Counted from the first letter of the stretch, positions 52,571 to 61,400 are shown. The stretch is 64,000 bases of DNA from Novosphingobium arvoryzae (GCF_014652615.1 NZ_BMZD01000004.1:186001-250000), one strand, 5' to 3'. The notes: generated by a model from the letters alone, not told the origin. Program-made: numbers and translations.

Positions 52571-52584
52571 GGTAAACATTTACC
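52571..52584. promoter_or_regulatory. Operator-like palindrome upstream of the DUF937 gene
   Basis: GGTAAA-CA-TTTACC, two perfect 6-base half-sites with a 2-base spacer, in the divergent space between the DUF885 gene (start 52477) and the DUF937 gene (start 52628). It could control either or both. Confidence 0.4.
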
Positions 52585-52627
52585 CCAGAGGGTCTGATAT
52601 CGGGTCGCACCGAGGAGAGCCCCGCAC

Positions 52628-53242
52628 ATGGCGGAAATGGTTGTTCTGGATATGCTGCGAAGAAGCGGCGGCATCAATGCTGTCGCCAATCAGCTTGGCA
52701 TTCCGCCGGCCACGGCCATGGCCGGAACCGAGGCATTGATTCCCGCGATCATCGGCGGTTTCCGTAAATCGAGCGAGACGGCAGGCGGCGGTGAGATCGG
52801 CCTGGGCGCCATGGTGTCGATGCTGGGCGGGCTGGGCGGCGGCACGCTGGCGGCGAACGTGCTGGGTCCCGATGAAACCGAAGTGGATCGGGGCAACGCG
52901 GTGCTGGGCCAGATCTTCGGCTCGAAGGAGGTCAGCCGGTCGGTTGCGGCCGATGCGGCCAGCCGCACCGGCATCGATCCCGCAATTCTGAAAAAGATGC
53001 TGCCGCTGCTGACGATGCTGGTGGGGGGTTACTTTTCCGCGCGCGCAGGCGGAAGCGGTGCGCAAGGGAGCGGCGGGCTGGGCGACATCGGCTCGATCCT
53101 CGGCGCAACTTCCGATCCTTCGGCCGATTTCGGCCATCACGGCGGCGGTGTGCTGGGCGGCCTGGGGCGCCTGCTGGATATCGATGGCGATGGCAACGCG
53201 CTGGACGACATCCTGAACCTGACGGGCAGGAACGTCGAATGA
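52628..53242 (+). CDS. DUF937 family protein
   Basis: A 204-residue protein. It starts MAEMVVLDMLRRSGGINAVANQLGIPPATAMAGTEALIPAIIGGF, the DUF937 pattern, with two helix-loop repeats (LGGGTLAANVLGP and VSRSVAADAASRTGIDPAILKKMLPLLTMLVGGY). It ends in a Gly/His-rich linker and a DxDGDG loop (RLLDIDGDGNALDDILNLTG). The function is unknown. ATG 52628 is preceded by GAGGAGAG. The stop overlaps the next small gene (ATGA), indicating coupling. Confidence 0.85.
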   Translation: MAEMVVLDMLRRSGGINAVANQLGIPPATAMAGTEALIPAIIGGFRKSSETAGGGEIGLGAMVSMLGGLGGGTLAANVLGPDETEVDRGNAVLGQIFGSKEVSRSVAADAASRTGIDPAILKKMLPLLTMLVGGYFSARAGGSGAQGSGGLGDIGSILGATSDPSADFGHHGGGVLGGLGRLLDIDGDGNALDDILNLTGRNVE

Positions 53243-53436
53243 TGAATGCGGTGCTCTCGTTGCTGGTGCTGGCAGTGCTCATCCTGCCGTTGCTGGCGCT
53301 CACGATGTGGCGGCGTGGCGCGCGTCAGCAGGCCGTGCTGATGGTGGTGCTCGCGCTGGTGGCGGCGGTCAACGTCGGGATCTGGACATTGCCGGACGCT
53401 GCCGGAAACGCTCCGGCAGGTCAGGTTCCGCAATAA
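53239..53436 (+). CDS. Small two-helix membrane protein coupled to DUF937
   Basis: A 65-residue protein with two hydrophobic helices (LSLLVLAVLILPLLALTM and AVLMVVLALVAAVNVGIW), joined by a basic loop WRRGARQQ, and a short Pro/Ala tail. It is not recognised. It starts on the last codons of the DUF937 gene (ATGA overlap at 53239-53242), so the two are co-translated and may form a complex. Its stop lies within a small hairpin shared with the convergent hydrolase gene. Confidence 0.65.
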   Translation: MMNAVLSLLVLAVLILPLLALTMWRRGARQQAVLMVVLALVAAVNVGIWTLPDAAGNAPAGQVPQ

Positions 53437-53449
53437 GCCGGGCGGCTTA
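53434..53449. terminator. Hairpin built around two convergent stop codons
   Basis: TAAGCC-GGGC-GGCTTA: the first three bases are the TAA of the small membrane-protein gene, the last three the complement of the TAA of the minus-strand hydrolase. The 6-bp stem has no T run. Confidence 0.3.
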
Positions 53450-54103
53450 CTTGATCGGGCAATCCGGTGCGAGGCGCATGTCGAGGTAGTTGTCGACCGA
53501 GCGCATCAGGTCATCCATTTCATTTTCGAAGAAATGGTTCGCACGGGGAATTTCCTCGTGATGGATGGTGATGTGCTTTTGCGTGCGCAGCTTGTCGACC
53601 AGCTTTTGCACGGCGCCGGGAGTCACCACCGTATCGCCCGCGCCCTGCACGATGATGCCCGAGGACGGGCACGGTGCGAGGAAGCTGAAGTCATACATGT
53701 TGGCCGGCGGCGCGACCGAGATGAAGCCGCGGATTTCCGGGCGGCGCATCAGCAACTGCATGCCGATCAGCGCGCCGAACGAATAGCCCGCGATCCAGGT
53801 CGTGCTGGCTTCGGGGTGGATCGACTGCACCCAGTCGAGCGCGGCGGCGGCATCGGACAGTTCGCCGATCCCGTTGTCAAAGCTGCCCTGGCTGCGGCCG
53901 ACGCCGCGAAAGTTGAAACGCAGCGTCGCGAACCCGCGCGCGACAAAGGTCTTGTACATCGCCTGGGTGATGCGATCGTTCATGGTGCCGCCCGCCTGCG
54001 GGTGCGGGTGCAGGATCATCGCCACGGGCGCGCGCGGACGCGAAGCGGGCTGGAACCGGCCTTCAAGGCGACCTTCGGGACCGGGGAAAATCACTGAGGG
54101 CAT
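53447..54103 (-). CDS. Alpha/beta hydrolase (dienelactone-hydrolase/serine-aminopeptidase-like)
   Basis: A 218-residue protein. HPHPQAGGTM follows the first strand, a form seen in this small family. The nucleophile is in AGYSFGA (Ser of GYSFG), the acid in GAGDTVV, and His in RANHFFE. There is no signal peptide. The reaction is unknown. It is divergent from two cysteine desulfurase genes; hydrolases of this type are often found beside iscS/suf genes in alphaproteobacteria, so a link with Fe-S supply is possible but unproven. Confidence 0.85.
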   Translation of the reverse strand: MPSVIFPGPEGRLEGRFQPASRPRAPVAMILHPHPQAGGTMNDRITQAMYKTFVARGFATLRFNFRGVGRSQGSFDNGIGELSDAAAALDWVQSIHPEASTTWIAGYSFGALIGMQLLMRRPEIRGFISVAPPANMYDFSFLAPCPSSGIIVQGAGDTVVTPGAVQKLVDKLRTQKHITIHHEEIPRANHFFENEMDDLMRSVDNYLDMRLAPDCPIK

Positions 54104-54236
54104 AGACTGGCACCTGCTCTTGTGGGGCCCCCGCCGCGGCGTCCGTCGATAAAGCGGCGTGCCGGACCGGTTTGGGCTGTGATCGGGAGAGAGGCGCTAT
54201 ATAGAAACGCATCTGTCAAAAGCAACTTTTCCGAGC

Positions 54237-55265
54237 ATGAGCGCCGATTCCCTTTATCTTGACCACGCCGCGACCACGCCGCTGCTGCCCGCGGCGCGCG
54301 ATGCGCTGCTGCATGGCTTTGCGATCTGGGCCAATCCATCCAGTCCGCACGGGCCCGGCCGGGCCGCACGCGCCGCGCTGGAGGATGCCCGCGCGCGGCT
54401 GAAGGCGGCGCTGCACTGGGACGGCGAAGTGATTTTCACCAGCGGGGCGAGCGAGGCACTGGCGCTGGCGATCAGCCGCTGCGTCCAGCCGCTGGCGGGC
54501 GTTTCGGTGGTGGAACACGAGGCAGTGCTGCGCCATGCGGGCGATGCGGCGCGGATCGTGGTCGATGGGCTGGGGCTGGTCGATCCGGCCGCCTGCGCGC
54601 TGCCGGGGCTGGTCGCGGTCCAGCAGGTCAACAACGAAACCGGAGTAATGCAGCCGCTGGAGGCGATTGCGGCTGCGGTGCGCGGGGCGGGCGGCTTGTT
54701 GCTCGCCGACGCGGCGCAAGGGGCGGGCAAGCTGGCGCTGCCGGATGCCGACCTGATCGCGCTGTCGGCGCACAAGTTTGGCGGGCCGATTGGCGTGGGT
54801 GCGCTGCTGGTGCGGGACTGGGCGCTGCTGCGGCCCACCGGCGGGCAGGAGCGTGGCTATCGCGGCGGGACGGAGAACCTGCCCGGCGTGCTGGCGATGG
54901 TCGCCGCACTGGAAGCCGGGGCGGACTGGCTGGATCGCGCGGTTGAACTGCGGGACCGGCTGGACAGCGCGATCACGGCGGCAGGCGGCAGCTCGATTGC
55001 CGAGGGAACCGCGCGGGTGCCGTCCATCGCCGCCTACCGGATGGCGGGCAAATCGGCCAACGCGCAACTGATCCGGTTCGACGGCATGGGCATCGCGGTA
55101 TCGGCGGGCAGTGCCTGCTCGTCTGGCTCGCTGCGCACCAGTCATGTGCTGGAGGCCATGGGCATCGCGGGTGCGAACGAGGTCATCCGCGTCAGCATCG
55201 GGCGCGAGACGACGGAGGCGGATATCGACCGGTTTATCGCCGCCTGGCAGCAGGTGGCCGGATGA
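54237..55265 (+). CDS. Cysteine desulfurase (NifS/IscS family), first of two
   Basis: A 342-residue PLP enzyme. It opens with LYLDHAATTPLLPAARDAL. The PLP lysine is K180 in LSAHKFGGPIG, and the catalytic Cys is C294 in SAGSACSSGS. NNETG (132-136) and the GGTEN loop match NifS/IscS. It moves sulfur from cysteine to a persulfide for Fe-S or thio-cofactors. It is shorter than E. coli IscS (404). ATG 54237 starts it; the stop overlaps the second desulfurase (ATGA). Confidence 0.92.
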   Translation: MSADSLYLDHAATTPLLPAARDALLHGFAIWANPSSPHGPGRAARAALEDARARLKAALHWDGEVIFTSGASEALALAISRCVQPLAGVSVVEHEAVLRHAGDAARIVVDGLGLVDPAACALPGLVAVQQVNNETGVMQPLEAIAAAVRGAGGLLLADAAQGAGKLALPDADLIALSAHKFGGPIGVGALLVRDWALLRPTGGQERGYRGGTENLPGVLAMVAALEAGADWLDRAVELRDRLDSAITAAGGSSIAEGTARVPSIAAYRMAGKSANAQLIRFDGMGIAVSAGSACSSGSLRTSHVLEAMGIAGANEVIRVSIGRETTEADIDRFIAAWQQVAG

Positions 55266-56329
55266 CCTACCTCGATTATCAGGCGACCACGCCGCTGGCC
55301 CCTGAAGCGCGCGCGGCGATGCTGCGCTGGCTGGCGGATGACGGCTTTGCCAACCCGCACAGTGCGCACCGGCCCGGCCGCGCGGCGGCGGCGGCGGTCG
55401 AAGTGGCGCGCGAACAGGTCGCGGCGCTGTTTCCGCCGGGCGGCAAAGTGGTGTTCACCGGCAGCGCGACCGAGGCGCTCAATCTGGCGATCCGGGGCGG
55501 GCCCTATGGTCCGGCCGCCGTCTCCGCGATCGAGCACGCGGCGGTGCGCGATACGGCGCGGTGGTTTGGTGAGGACTTTGAACTGCCGGTCGGCGCTGAC
55601 GGCGTGATTGATCCGGAAGTACCGTTCCCGGATGAGGCCAAGCTGATCGCCGTGATGCAAGTCAACAACGAAATCGGCACGATCCAGCCAGTTGCACGAC
55701 TGGCCGAGCGGGCGAAGGCGGCAGGCGCGCTGTTCCTGTGCGATGCGGTGCAGGGCGCGGGCAAGATCGCGCCGCCCGCCGGGGCAGACCTGATCGCGGT
55801 GTCCGCGCACAAGCTCTATGGGCCCAAGGGGATCGGTGCGCTGTGGGTGCGGGATGGGGTGCACCTGTCGCCGGTCATTCTGGGCGGCGGACAGGAGGGC
55901 GGCTTGCGCTCTGGCACGCTTTCGCCTGCGCTCTGCGCCGGGTTCGGGGCGGCGGCGGCCTTGTCGCTGGAGCGCATGGAACAGGACGCCGCCCATGTCG
56001 AAACGCTGTGGACCGCCGCGCGCGACGTCCTCTCGCGCTGGACGCTCAACGGCAGCGCGGAGCAGCGCTGGCATGGCAACCTCAACCTGCGGCTCGATGG
56101 GCTGGATGTGGGCCGGCTGATGAGCGAGTGCCGCACCATCGCCTTTTCCGCCGGATCGGCCTGCGCCAGCGGCTCTGGCCGCCCCAGCCACGTGCTGGCC
56201 GCACTGGGCCTCAGCGCGGCGCAGGCGAAGAATTCGATCCGCTTGGGTTTCGGGCGCTATACGACTAGGGATGAACTTATCGAGGCTTGCCGCACGCTGG
56301 ATGCCGCAGCCCGCACACAAGGGGTGTAA
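55262..56329 (+). CDS. Cysteine desulfurase (NifS/IscS family), second of two
   Basis: A 355-residue PLP enzyme with the same plan as its neighbour: YLDYQATTPLAPEARAAM, NNEIG (135-139), the PLP lysine K184 in SAHKLYGPKG, and the catalytic Cys C301 in SAGSACASGSGRPSHVL. The active-site loop is longer and closer to canonical IscS than in copy one. It is translationally coupled to copy one and followed three bases later by a ferredoxin gene. The three form one operon for sulfur/Fe-S chemistry. Confidence 0.93.
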   Translation: MTYLDYQATTPLAPEARAAMLRWLADDGFANPHSAHRPGRAAAAAVEVAREQVAALFPPGGKVVFTGSATEALNLAIRGGPYGPAAVSAIEHAAVRDTARWFGEDFELPVGADGVIDPEVPFPDEAKLIAVMQVNNEIGTIQPVARLAERAKAAGALFLCDAVQGAGKIAPPAGADLIAVSAHKLYGPKGIGALWVRDGVHLSPVILGGGQEGGLRSGTLSPALCAGFGAAAALSLERMEQDAAHVETLWTAARDVLSRWTLNGSAEQRWHGNLNLRLDGLDVGRLMSECRTIAFSAGSACASGSGRPSHVLAALGLSAAQAKNSIRLGFGRYTTRDELIEACRTLDAAARTQGV

Positions 56330-56331
56330 GG

Positions 56332-56661
56332 GTGAAAGTCACGTTCATCACGGCGCAGGGCGACAAGGTCGAGGCGAGCGCCGCCGTGGGCGATTGCCTG
56401 CTCGACGTGGCGCAGAACGTCGACATGCCGCTGGAAGGCACCTGCGAGGGGCAGATGGCCTGCTCCACCTGCCACGTCATCATCGCGCCAGACTGGTTCG
56501 GCAAACTGCCCCGCGCCAGCGAGGACGAGGAGGATATGCTCGATCTGGCTGCCGGGGTGACCCGCACCAGCCGGCTGTCGTGCCAGATCACGCTGACCGA
56601 GGACATGGACGGGCTGGAAGTGCGAATTCCGGGGGAAAGCCGGGATATGCAGCGCCGCTGA
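56332..56661 (+). CDS. 2Fe-2S ferredoxin (adrenodoxin type)
   Basis: A 109-residue protein. Cluster ligands are C38, C44 and C47 in CEGQMACSTC, with C84 in RLSCQI: the adrenodoxin/Fdx spacing. LDVAQNVDMPLEGTCEG and the acidic region ASEDEEDMLDL are typical. It carries electrons in Fe-S assembly or to oxygenases. Initiation is GTG 56332, three bases after the desulfurase stop, supporting the Fe-S assembly role. Confidence 0.93.
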   Translation: MKVTFITAQGDKVEASAAVGDCLLDVAQNVDMPLEGTCEGQMACSTCHVIIAPDWFGKLPRASEDEEDMLDLAAGVTRTSRLSCQITLTEDMDGLEVRIPGESRDMQRR

Positions 56662-56703
56662 CCCTTGGCGCGCCGATTCCGTGCCTGCTAGAGCGTTCCC
56701 GAT

Positions 56704-58989
56704 ATGGCCATAGACACCACCGAACCCGATCCGTTTGACGCCATCGTCGATGCGCCGTTCGATGCGGCGCTGTCCGAGCGGTATCTGGTCTATGCGCTCT
56801 CCACCATTACCGCGCGCTCGCTGCCCGATCTGCGTGACGGGTTGAAGCCGGTCCATCGCCGCCTGCTCTGGGCGATGCGGCAGCTGAAGCTGGACCCCAG
56901 CCAGGCGTTCAAGAAATCCGCCCGCGTGGTGGGGGACGTGATCGGCAAGTATCACCCGCACGGCGATGCCTCGGTCTATGACGCGATGGTCCGCCTCGCG
57001 CAGGATTTCAGCCTGCGCTATCCGCTCGTCGAAGGGCAGGGGAACTTCGGCAATATCGATGGCGATAATGCCGCCGCCTATCGCTACACCGAAGCGCGGC
57101 TGACCAAGACCGCGATCCAGCTGATGGCCGGGCTGGACGAAGGCACCGTCAACTTCATTCCGACCTACAACGGCGAAGAGGAAGAGCCGGAGATTTTCCC
57201 GGGTCTGTTCCCCAACCTGCTGGCCAACGGCTCCAGCGGGATCGCGGTGGGCATGGCAACATCGATCCCCAGCCACAACGTTGCCGAAATCATCGATGCG
57301 ACGCTGCTGCTGATCGACAATCCGCACGTCGAGCACGCGCAATTGATGGAAGTGTTCCACGGCCCGGATTTCGCGACCGGCGGCGTGGTGGTGGATAGCC
57401 CGGCGGCGATTTCGCACGCCTATGAAACCGGCAAGGGCGCAATCCGCGTGCGCGGGCGGTTTTCGACGGGCCGCGAAGCTGATGGCAGCTGGGAGCCGAC
57501 CGGCATCGAGAAGCTGGGCGGCGGGCAGTGGCAGCTGGTGATCAGCGAGATCCCCTACATGCTGCAAAAGGGTAAGCTGATCGAACAGGTCGCGCAGCTG
57601 ATCGCGGACAAGAAGCTGCCGATCCTTGAGGATATCCGCGACGAATCCGATGAACAGATCCGGCTGGTGTTCGTGCCGAAAAGCCGCAACATCGATCCGG
57701 AACTGCTCAAGGAATCGCTCTACAAGCTGACCGATCTGGAAAGCCGGTTTTCGCTCAACCTGAACGTGCTGGATGCCACCCGTACCCCCGGCGTGCTGGG
57801 GCTGAAGCTGTTGCTGCAGGAATGGGTGATCGCCCAGATCGACATCCTGCTGCGCCGCAGCCAGCACCGGCTGGACAAGATCGCCGCGCGGCTGGAACTG
57901 CTCCAGGGCTATATCATCGCCTACCTCAACCTGGACCGGATCATCGAGATCATCCGGACCGAGGATGAGCCCAAGCCGGTGATGATGGCCGAATTCCAGC
58001 TGACCGACCGGCAGGCCGAAGCGATCCTCAACATGCGGCTGCGCAGTTTGCGCAAGCTGGAGGAAATGGAACTGCGCCGCGAGTTCGACGAACTGGTGGC
58101 CGAGCAGGAGGAACTGCAAAAGCTGCTCGACAGTCCGGCCCGCCAGCGCACCCGGCTGAAGCGCGATCTGGCGACCCTGCGCAAGGACTATGCCGAGGAC
58201 ACGGCGCTTGGCCGCCGCCGCACCACCATTGCCGAAGCCGCACCGACGGTGGAATTCAGCATGGACGCGATGATCGAGAAGGCGCCGGTCACGGTGATCC
58301 TGTCGGCCAAGGGCTGGATTCGCGGGGCCAGCGGGCATGAGCCGCTGGACAAGGAATTCAAGTTCAAGGAAGGCGACGGCCCGGCCTTCACCATTCACGC
58401 CCAGACCACCGACAAGCTGCTGATCGCCTGCGACAATGGCCGCTTCTATACGCTGGGGGCCGACAAGCTGCCCTCCGCGCGCGGGTTTGGCGAGCCAATC
58501 CGCACGATGCTGGACATCGACGCCAGCGCGCAGATCGTGGCTCTGATCCCCTACAGGCCCAAGGGGCAGCTGCTGCTCGCCAGTAACATCGGACGCGGGT
58601 TCGTGGCGGAAATGGACGAATTGCTCGCCGAAACCCGCAAGGGCCGGGGGGTGATGACGACCAAGCCGGGCGTCCGGCTGACCGTGGTGCGCGAAGTCCC
58701 GGCGGAGCACGATCACATCGCCGTGGTCGGTGACAACCGCAAGCTGGTGGTCTTCGCGCTGTCGGAAATGCCGGTGCTGGCCAAGGGGCAGGGCGTAACC
58801 CTGCAACGCTACCGCGACGGCGGCCTGTCTGACGCGATCACGCTGCGGCTGGAAGATGGCCTCAGCTGGGCCATGGGCGGCGAAACCGGCCGCACCCGCA
58901 CCGAAAAGGACGTGGTAATGTGGAAAGTTGCGCGCGGGGCGGCGGGGCGGATGCCGCCTACCGGCTTCCCGCGCGACAACAAGTTCTGA
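56704..58989 (+). CDS. parC: DNA topoisomerase IV subunit A
   Basis: A 761-residue type IIA topoisomerase subunit. The winged-helix region [15 protein letters not shown] contains the fluoroquinolone-determining positions, and the DNA-cleaving tyrosine is Y128 in [11 protein letters not shown]. The tower and coiled coil are central ([17 protein letters not shown]). The C-terminal domain is a beta-pinwheel without the GyrA box. Length and C-terminus favour ParC over GyrA. A89 and S90 occupy the S80/A81 positions of E. coli ParC, and D93 that of E84. It decatenates daughter chromosomes with ParE. Confidence 0.95.
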   Translation: MAIDTTEPDPFDAIVDAPFDAALSERYLVYALSTITARSLPDLRDGLKPVHRRLLWAMRQLKLDPSQAFKKSARVVGDVIGKYHPHGDASVYDAMVRLAQDFSLRYPLVEGQGNFGNIDGDNAAAYRYTEARLTKTAIQLMAGLDEGTVNFIPTYNGEEEEPEIFPGLFPNLLANGSSGIAVGMATSIPSHNVAEIIDATLLLIDNPHVEHAQLMEVFHGPDFATGGVVVDSPAAISHAYETGKGAIRVRGRFSTGREADGSWEPTGIEKLGGGQWQLVISEIPYMLQKGKLIEQVAQLIADKKLPILEDIRDESDEQIRLVFVPKSRNIDPELLKESLYKLTDLESRFSLNLNVLDATRTPGVLGLKLLLQEWVIAQIDILLRRSQHRLDKIAARLELLQGYIIAYLNLDRIIEIIRTEDEPKPVMMAEFQLTDRQAEAILNMRLRSLRKLEEMELRREFDELVAEQEELQKLLDSPARQRTRLKRDLATLRKDYAEDTALGRRRTTIAEAAPTVEFSMDAMIEKAPVTVILSAKGWIRGASGHEPLDKEFKFKEGDGPAFTIHAQTTDKLLIACDNGRFYTLGADKLPSARGFGEPIRTMLDIDASAQIVALIPYRPKGQLLLASNIGRGFVAEMDELLAETRKGRGVMTTKPGVRLTVVREVPAEHDHIAVVGDNRKLVVFALSEMPVLAKGQGVTLQRYRDGGLSDAITLRLEDGLSWAMGGETGRTRTEKDVVMWKVARGAAGRMPPTGFPRDNKF

Positions 58990-58992
58990 TCG

Positions 58993-59529
58993 TTAGCTGG
59001 CAGGAGCAGCGGCGGTTTTCGCCAGCGCATCCTGCAGTTGCTGGCTGGTGATTCGAAGCACCGGGCCCTGATCGTCCGCGCTGAACAGGTCACGGTTCAG
59101 GGAAAAGGTCTGAGATGACCCGTCGATCACGATCGTCCCATCCTCGTTGACGGTCTTGATCGTGCCGACGCTAACGCCGTCCGCGCCGCGCAGCGCGTTT
59201 CCGGCGACCAATGCGGCATCCAGCTTGGCCTTTGCCTGCTGGTTTGCGGCTTCGATGGCCTCATCCAGTTGCGCCTTGGTGTAACCGATCACCGGGCCGT
59301 TGGCCCCCTTGGCAAACGAAGCGCCATTCAGTGCAGCGGCGTTTTTCCCGGTGTTGATGGTGACGATATCGCCATCGATCCGCTCGACCTTGCCCACTTC
59401 GTTGCCTTGCGGACCATAGACGGTGACGCCTACCGACACCCCGGCAGCGGCGATGCTCTGCGCCTGGGCGGAAACCGACAGTCCGGCGAGTGCCATGACA
59501 CCCATGACAACTGCATTCCTGAACTTCAT
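58993..59529 (-). CDS. Exported protein with two PRC-barrel-like repeats
   Basis: A 178-residue protein. The signal peptide is about residues 1-25 (VVMGVMALAGLSVSAQAQ). Two similar units follow. The first (about 31-95) has GVTVYGPQGNEVGKVERIDGDIVTINTG ... GPVIGYTKAQLDEAI, the second (about 113-172) GVSVGTIKTVNEDGTIVIDG ... GPVLRITSQQLQDAL. They look like an internal duplication. The G-x-VGKVERIDGD part resembles PRC-barrel domains. The function is unknown; it is probably envelope-located. The start is ATG 59529, with GGAAGGA upstream. Confidence 0.75.
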   Translation of the reverse strand: MKFRNAVVMGVMALAGLSVSAQAQSIAAAGVSVGVTVYGPQGNEVGKVERIDGDIVTINTGKNAAALNGASFAKGANGPVIGYTKAQLDEAIEAANQQAKAKLDAALVAGNALRGADGVSVGTIKTVNEDGTIVIDGSSQTFSLNRDLFSADDQGPVLRITSQQLQDALAKTAAAPAS

Positions 59530-59659
59530 CAAATCTGTCCTTCCCGTTGTTGTGGTATGGACGGATTTGCTTGCGGTGGATGATGCGGAGGATCAACGCA
59601 AAGGGCGGTAGACCGGGCCTCAGGTCGGATAGGCTGTGCCGCAAAGGGCCGCCTTCGCC

Positions 59660-60820
59660 TCAGGTAAGCAGCTCGGAAAGAATTGTCTCCACACGAGCGG
59701 CATCGGGGAAACTTTCTTCTACCCAGCGGGTCTCCACAGTGCGTAAAATGCGGGCGACGTCTGGTCCTGCGCCAACCCCGCGCGCGACGATGTCGCCGCC
59801 TTTTAGCGGGAAGGTCGGGATGTCCCAGCCGTTGAGCGCCCCGGTGTCCGCTCCGGTCAGGAGCAAGCGGTCCAGCGCACCTTCCCGGCCGAGGCGATAG
59901 GCGAGGGCGCGGGCGTCCGGTTCCGCACCGCCACGCCCGGCGGCGAGGGTCAGGCGTTTTTTCTGGGCGCCGGACAGGCGGAAGCGGCTGGCGACTTTTT
60001 CGGCCAGGGCCGGATCGGCAGGCAGCAGGGCGGCGAGGCGGCGGATCGCGTCGGGGGCGATGCCTTGGTGCGCTTCTTGCGCGACCAGCGCGGCCAGCGC
60101 AGCGGGATCGGCTTCGGGCAGGACCACCGGCAGCACCGCCAATTCTGCCATGCGCTGCACGGTCGGCGCGGGGTCGGGCAGGCCCAGCAGGTTGAGCATT
60201 TCCATCCCCACCCGCTCACGCGACAAGCCCTTCAGCGTGGCGGCAAGGTCAGTGCAGGCGCTTTCCGCTTCGGTATCGGCGGGCTGGCTGCCGAACCGCG
60301 CCTGAAACCGGAAATAGCGCAAGATCCGCAAGTGATCCTCGCGAATGCGCTGGCGGGCATCGCCGATGAAGCGCAGGCGGCGCGCGGAAAGGTCGGCCAG
60401 CCCGCCGAACCAGTCAAACACTGCGCCGCTGGCCGGATCGGCATAGAGGGCGTTGATCGTGAAATCGCGGCGGGCGGCATCGTCCTGCCACTCCGTCGCG
60501 AAGGCCACGGTGGCGCGGCGGCCGTCGGTGGAGACGTCATGCCGCAGCGTGGTGATTTCCACCGGCCCGCCCGGCAGGATCGCGGTGACGGTGCCGTGCT
60601 CGATTCCGGTCGGCACGCTGCGGATTTGCGCGGCGTTCAGCCGGTCGATCACTTCGGCGGGGACCAGCGGCGTGGCGATGTCGATATCCTTGACCGCGAT
60701 GCCCAGCAGCGTGTCGCGCACCGCCCCGCCAACATAGCGCGCGTTGCCCGCCCCCAGCGCGGCAATCAGCGCGGCGAGGTCTTCGCGCTGCATCCAGTCG
60801 GCGCTCAGCACTTCAGCCAT
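59660..60820 (-). CDS. cca: CCA tRNA nucleotidyltransferase
   Basis: A 386-residue class II nucleotidyltransferase. GGAVRD at residues 31-36, catalytic D45/D47 in KDIDIAT, then RRDFTINALYADPASG, and RIREDHLRILRYFRF for nucleotide selection. A long helical tail/body domain follows. It adds or repairs the CCA end of tRNAs. ATG 60820 overlaps the NUDIX gene by 8 bases. It is last in the operon gdh-GNAT-DUF1285-NUDIX-cca; the last three in this order are a familiar alphaproteobacterial block. Confidence 0.95.
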   Translation of the reverse strand: MAEVLSADWMQREDLAALIAALGAGNARYVGGAVRDTLLGIAVKDIDIATPLVPAEVIDRLNAAQIRSVPTGIEHGTVTAILPGGPVEITTLRHDVSTDGRRATVAFATEWQDDAARRDFTINALYADPASGAVFDWFGGLADLSARRLRFIGDARQRIREDHLRILRYFRFQARFGSQPADTEAESACTDLAATLKGLSRERVGMEMLNLLGLPDPAPTVQRMAELAVLPVVLPEADPAALAALVAQEAHQGIAPDAIRRLAALLPADPALAEKVASRFRLSGAQKKRLTLAAGRGGAEPDARALAYRLGREGALDRLLLTGADTGALNGWDIPTFPLKGGDIVARGVGAGPDVARILRTVETRWVEESFPDAARVETILSELLT

Positions 60821-61400
60821 GCCAGTCGATCCTTTGGGCCAAATTGGCGATGATCCCGGCGGTGACGCCCCAGATGCGGTGTTCCTGCCACATGATCTCG
60901 ATATAGCGCCGCTCCGCACCTTGCCAGAAGGCTGAATGATGGGTGTGATTGGCGGGATCGAACACGAAGTCGACCGGCGCCTCGAACCATTTCGCCACTT
61001 CGGTCGGGCTGGGGCTCAGCCTGATGTCGGGCGGGACCACCGCGATGACCGGCGTGATCGCATAGCCACTGCCGGTGCGATAGACGTCGCTGGGGCCGAT
61101 TACGGTCACGTCGCGCTCGTGGATGCCCAGTTCCTCATAGGCTTCGCGCAAGGCGGCCTCGACGGGCGTTTCGCCGGGGTCGATCTTGCCGCCGGGGAAC
61201 GCGACCTGGCCGGGGTGTGAGCGCATGTTGCTGGGGCGGTGGATCAGCAGGAAGCCGGGGCGGTCATCCCGCTCGGTAATCGCGGCGAGCACGGCGGCGG
61301 GGCGCAATTCGTGGTCGGGGCGGTTGACCTCGCTGCGCACATCCAGCGCACGGGCGTGGCCCTCGGCATGGAGCCGTTCGAGCCGGGCAATCAGGCTCAT
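60813..61400 (-). CDS. NUDIX hydrolase, CoA pyrophosphatase type
   Basis: A 195-residue protein. The NUDIX box G(x5)E(x7)REUxEExGU is satisfied by GKIDPGETPVEAALREAYEELG. The CoA-specific motif upstream (LLIHRPSNMRSHPGQVAFPGG) identifies a CoA diphosphatase, which cleaves CoA to 4'-phosphopantetheine and 3',5'-ADP. ATG 61400 overlaps the DUF1285 stop (ATGA). It is followed by cca with an 8-base overlap. Confidence 0.93.
   Translation of the reverse strand: MSLIARLERLHAEGHARALDVRSEVNRPDHELRPAAVLAAITERDDRPGFLLIHRPSNMRSHPGQVAFPGGKIDPGETPVEAALREAYEELGIHERDVTVIGPSDVYRTGSGYAITPVIAVVPPDIRLSPSPTEVAKWFEAPVDFVFDPANHTHHSAFWQGAERRYIEIMWQEHRIWGVTAGIIANLAQRIDWHG

Noticed and set aside
56257..58806. A very long open reading frame on the minus strand opposite parC (849 codons)
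   Set aside because: Low-complexity His/Arg/Asp/Gln-rich translation with no family features; it mirrors the codon bias of parC on the plus strand, which is a clear topoisomerase gene.
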